From Adiantum capillus-veneris (taxonomy: Eukaryota; Streptophyta; Polypodiopsida; Polypodiales; Pteridaceae), in the NCBI GenBank assembly GCA_014529385.2, contig CM043971.1, positions 95,781,882 through 95,841,881 of the forward strand: 60,000 nt of DNA. The letters are read 5' to 3'. The notes beneath the pieces are model-generated. The model saw nothing but the letters and a program-made list of their open reading frames with translations, had not been told where the DNA came from and made no database searches. Numbering within the stretch: position 1 is the stretch's first letter; every line of letters begins with the position of its first letter. The position numbers and the translations under genes were made by a program. This document shows, one piece after another, positions 56,451 to 60,000 of the stretch.

Positions 56451-57508
56451 AGATCATGTTGCATAAGATCTTGCAGCAAGGGTACATATGGCCGAGTATT
56501 AAGCGAGATGTTAATCATTGGTGCAAGTCGTGTTTGCCTTGTCAAAGGATGGGAAAGAGAATTTTGAAGCCTGAATTGTGAAAGATAATGCTAGCTTTTG
56601 ATGTGTTTGAGAAATGGGGTCTCGATGCTATTGGACCCTTACCTATGACTAGCAAAAGAAATGCTTACATCGTGATTGCAGTGGATTATTTGTCACGATA
56701 GGCAGAAGCCAAGGCTTTCAAATAGATTACCAGTAAAGAGATGGGAAATTTTTTTTATGAGTACATATGTTGCAAATTTGGTGTGCCACTAGAGCTACTT
56801 TCTGATAGAGGACCAAGATTTAGAGGAGAGCTATTTGATTTCTTATGCAAAAAACTCAATATACAACATATGTATAGTTCTCCCTATTATCCACAATGCA
56901 ATGGTTTTAATGAAAGGTTCAATGGAGAGTTGGCAAAGATCTGGACAAAGATGACTCAGACACATGGGAAGACTTGGGATTCAGAGTTGCCTTGTGCATT
57001 ATGGGCCTACAGAACTTCTTTCCAAGCGAGTACAGGATTTTCCCCTTACCACTTGGTTTATGGCAAGGAAGCTTTATTGCCAATTGAAGTGGAAATTCTT
57101 GCTCTCAAGTTGTTTTCATTGGAAGATGAGGAGCAAACGAATGCATGGCAGAAAAGGTTATTGGATTTACAATGCTTGCAATTGGATAGAGTTTTAGCTT
57201 TGAGTTACTATGAGGAAGTGTCAAAGAAGGCTCAACTGAAATCCAATGAATGCGTGGAGGACAAGAAAATTGAAAAGACTGATTTGGTGTTGCGATACAA
57301 TAGTAAGCTAGACAATACCTTTCAAAAGAAATTTCAAATCAAATGGGAAGGTTCATTTACTGTTGTAAGAAAATTTGAAAATGGCACATATCAGTTGGCA
57401 GACTTAAATGGTGCCCCGCATAAGTATCGTGTTAATGGCTATAGATTGAAGAAGTATCTGGCACGTTTGATGATAATTGTGACTGATGAAATGCTATCAA
57501 TAGAATAA
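56381..57508 (+). pseudogene. Element B integrase (three in-frame stops)
   Basis: The zinc domain reads ILEENHEGSCGVHFAM, then CKSCLPCQRMGKR, an H-H-C-C set. The core follows with WGLDAIGPLP (first Asp), LLSDRGPRFRG (second Asp) and CNGFNERFNGEL (Glu). The second Asp and the Glu are separated by 35 residues, as in the D,D-35-E family. The C-terminal part (QIKWEGSFTVVRKF, GTYQLADLNG, HKYRVNGYRLKKY) is the GPY/F-like tail of Ty3 integrases, and no chromodomain is visible. Stops at 56579, 56701 and 56723 break the N-terminal half. The frame 56741-57508 is clean. It would insert the cDNA into the host chromosome. Confidence 0.88.
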
Positions 57509-57608
57509 GACAATGTAGAGACATCTGAAACTCTGGATGAGGTTTTTGGGGATGAAATGCAGCAGTTGTTCACCCTAGACACCTTTGCTTGTCATGAATG
57601 ACTAAGCA

Positions 57609-57619
57609 GGCTAGGGGGG
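57609..57619 (+). promoter_or_regulatory. Polypurine tract of element B
   Basis: GCTAGGGGGGG lies about 12 bases before the 3' LTR start. The short gap TTGGCAAGC is a little longer than usual. Confidence 0.55.
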
Positions 57620-57631
57620 GTTGGCAAGCTG

Positions 57632-58883
57632 TGTGAGGCATTATTTGGATGAAGATAAAGTCACTAATCCATGCTAAAAAGCTTGCCCACTAGCCCCATG
57701 TATATATGTGTACATAGCCCTGCAAGTTTTGAAAGTGACATTGTAAAAATTCATGTACAAAGGTGTGATTTTTCCAAGCTTGAATGTTGATGTTTTTGTG
57801 TTTCTGAGACTCCAAAATATGGTTTTTAATAAGGGTTTTCATCCGTCCCTAATAGCTTGTGAATCGGACTTGTAGGTCATGAATTATGAGCATCCGAAGC
57901 GGGCGGTCTCAACTTAGAAGGTGATTGCGGGTGCATGCGAGAAGGGAAACTAGGCCAACTTGGGGGTCTAAGATTAGAAATTCTGAAGTTTTATATTTTT
58001 AGAAATAGCCGAGGTGATGGGCTTCGAGCCGTGTGTTAGGTGTGTCATTCGGTGACCGGAGCAGCAAGGTATGCCTCGGGGAAAATTGTCCGAGAAGTCC
58101 CCTCATGCTTTGGGAGAAGCTGGAAATTTTTGAGAAATTGGGGAATGGGGAGGTGGGAGGATGGTGCCAAGTGGCAATGGAGGAATCCCACATGGGGGGG
58201 AGAAAGTGGAAATTGGAGGGTATAAGGGGGGAATGGGTACCCCCTAAGGGTGTATCAAAGGAGCTAATGGAGCTTCTTGGCCTTGCTTGTGAGGGCTCGT
58301 GGACTTTGACGGAGAGAGGGGGCACCATTTTCAGTCCACACCAGCTGCCGAGGTGCCTGGCCACTTTTTTGGTCCACCGGACATCCCCTTTCCCCACTTG
58401 CCTTGGTCAAAAAGTGGCCGACAACTCATTTTTTACCCAAAAAAGGCCAAAATTGGACCAATTAAAATGTGCCCGAGGAGAGAACCATGTCGGCTAAGAA
58501 GAGAGAAAAAAATTCCTTGGGATAAGAGCCAAAAAAATACCCTTTTAATAGTTGTAATTCCCTGCACACCTTTTTTCCTAATAGAGACTAGATTTTCTGG
58601 AGCTTTTGAGAGATACCCCATCTTTGAAAGCTTGTAACTCTCTCGTCTGGTGATGGAATTAAGCATGTGGATACTCTACGGAGGTCTACACAACACAAGA
58701 TTCATCTTTATGGTCTTGGTTTTCATCAATTTTTATCATGGTTTGGGTTAGGGCTATTTTTCGTCCGTCTCTACAGGTGTTCGACATAGGTGTTTGCCGC
58801 AGCTTTGTGGTGTTTCTTTCCAACGGTGTGGTGTGTGCAAGGCTATAGGGGTTCTCATTTTCCTTCTTGTTTGCACACTAACA
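57632..58883 (+). repeat. Element B 3' LTR
   Basis: It starts TGTGAGGCATTATTTGGATG and ends GCACACTAACA. It aligns with the 5' LTR at about 90% by eye, with one extra block of about 55 bp near 58098-58153. No five-base target duplication is evident: AGCGG precedes the 5' LTR and ATGGA follows the 3' LTR. ATGGA does occur at 50861-50865, five bases before the 5' LTR. Confidence 0.85.
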
Positions 58884-59161
58884 ATGGAACTCCACAACAA
58901 TAGTATGGCAGTGACGAGGTGTTTGAGTAGTAGTGACAAGCTTCCTCTTCACGGTTGCATATGTTTCCTTCATCGATGGCTACACAGAGGTGAGTGACAT
59001 ACAGACTACATCTGTTGTGTTTTCCAACATTTGGGTTGTGTGTTTGTAGCCCCAACAGCTCACACACAATGCACAACAAGTCCCCTATGATATGAAAATC
59101 AGTGTTGTTGGTATATACAAAGCAAGGGGAAGTAGATAAATCTCTCCTTTTGTACAACCAG
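58884..59161. other. No gene recognised
   Basis: Flank of element B. It does not continue the family A LTR that lies on B's other side. Only short chance frames are present. Confidence 0.5.
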
Positions 59162-59315
59162 ATGCTCAAGTAAAATCTAGACATGGATAATGCATGCTAT
59201 GAAGTAGGGAGTCAGTGTATATCATCAGTGTGGGGTCCATGCTCAAGTAAAATCTAGACATGGATAATGCATGCTATGAAGTAGGGAGTTAGTGTATATC
59301 ATCAGTGTGGGGTCC
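59162..59315. repeat. 77 bp tandem duplication, two copies
   Basis: ATGCTCAAGTAAAATCTAGA... at 59162-59238 is repeated directly at 59239-59315 with a single visible difference (GGGAGTCAGTG against GGGAGTTAGTG). Confidence 0.92.
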
Positions 59316-59357
59316 AATGACAACGTGCATCTAATATACTATTTTTTTCATGCATAT

Positions 59358-59600
59358 GGAAGCCTTACAAGTACAAAGAATTTTGGGATGGTTTTTGGCA
59401 TGCTTGCTCACCTCAATGTTGTGATTATAAATGCATGTGTCACAAGACATGCAAGAGAAGGAAATCTTGTCACTATGGAGCATGTATTCAAGGAATGGAT
59501 ACTTGCAAGCTTTAACCCGTATGAAGTCACATTTTCATAGGCCTACCTGTGCTGCTCTGGAGCTTTCTCCCCTTCTAAGCCATTAGGAAGTGAATGGGGT
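59358..59600 (+). pseudogene. PPR-repeat gene relic
   Basis: The frame reads YGSLTSTKNFGMVFGMLAHL, NVVIINACVTRHAREGNL, then VFKEWILASFNPYEVTFS and a stop at 59540, after which AYLCCSGAFS follows in frame. Spacing and residues resemble the plant organellar-type pentatricopeptide repeats of the PLS class (G.l..A..vF..M...nVV.WNamv.gharhG....a...F..M......P..vTF...L.aCs). Such proteins bind organellar RNA. Only one to two repeats remain, with the signature Trp replaced and a stop. The gene is dead or a retro-copied scrap. Confidence 0.5.
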
Positions 59601-59860
59601 ATAGGAGGGCCTTTTTATTTGGAAATTTAAGGGAATTCTTAAAGCTTAAGCCATTAAGAAGAGAATGGGATCGATCTAGGAGGGCCTCTTTATTTGGAAG
59701 TTTAATTAAGGAAGCCAAACATTTAGTATTAAGAAAGTAATCAAAGGACAGCTTAAGCCATTAGGAAGAGAATGGGGTCGATCTAGGAGGGCCTCTTTAT
59801 TTGTTAGTTTAAGGAAGTCAAACATTTAGTATTAAGAAAGTAATCAAAGGACAACTTTTG
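59577..59860. repeat. Three tandem copies of a 70-110 bp block
   Basis: AAGCCATTAGGAAGTGAATG at 59577 is followed by related starts at 59648 and 59755. The second and third share GATCTAGGAGGGCCTCTTTA and CATTTAGTATTAAGAAAGTA at a period of 107 bp. The first copy is shorter and more diverged. The remaining 59861-60000 shows nothing recognisable. Confidence 0.85.
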
Positions 59861-60000
59861 AATTCAAACAGGCAAAATGGCTAGTTTATTTGAATTTAAA
59901 GTTTCCCTCCAAAATGGAAGTTAAAATCTAGCGGGTAAAACCATATCATGTAGCATATCTATGCAAAGATCTCGATGCGGGGATTGCAGATCTATGATCC

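Overview
This window looks like intergenic, repeat-dominated nuclear DNA of a land plant with a large genome. The evidence is Ty3-type retrotransposon proteins (one with the dual RNase H layout of the plant Tat lineage), a LINE zinc-binding remnant, dense GA/CT and AC microsatellites and a relic of a plant PPR repeat gene. I cannot name the species. A seed-free plant such as a fern is possible, on weak grounds (PPR relic, transposase type). I found no intact host gene, rRNA, tRNA or CRISPR array. Nearly every open frame lies inside a mobile element or is a chance frame.

Layout. (1) 1-3120: old retrotransposon debris, with a Copia-like LTR edge at 141 and a broken Ty3 protease region on the + strand. 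(2) 3121-4945: an LTR of Ty3 family 'A', - strand. (3) 4221-26816: seven head-to-tail copies of a unit of about 3.26 kb. Each copy carries part of the A LTR, the A polypurine tract, a truncated A integrase and about 1.5 kb of unrelated sequence (segment E). This array is the outstanding feature of the window. (4) 26817-44875: AT-rich and SSR-rich DNA with LTR-like edges near 27.7-27.8 kb and 44.6-44.9 kb (element 'C'). Inside are two adjacent hairpins, a broken Tnp2-like DNA transposase gene (33.9-36.8 kb, - strand), several local tandem duplications and a LINE 3' fragment (40.3-40.9 kb). (5) 44880-50870: the 5' half of an A-family element on the - strand: RNase H edge, RT, protease, gag with zinc knuckle, primer binding site and 5' LTR. 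(6) 50871-58883: Ty3 element 'B' on the + strand with both LTRs and gag, protease, RT, two RNase H domains and integrase. All are broken by stops and frameshifts. (7) 58884-60000: tandem duplications and a PPR relic.

How the parts relate. The two A LTRs (3121 and 49051) share orientation and flank A internal sequence in the right order, so 3121-50870 may be one old A insertion. On that model it was opened by later insertions (E in integrase, C in RNase H), and its 3' part was then amplified in place into the seven-unit array. The A LTRs are visibly much more diverged (roughly 20% by eye) than the array units (about a dozen differences in 3.26 kb among units 4-7), so the amplification is far younger than the element. 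Units share variants in mosaic combinations, as expected of unequal exchange or conversion. Units 2 and 3 also carry clustered one-base indels that look like uncorrected long-read error, so the true copy number is uncertain.
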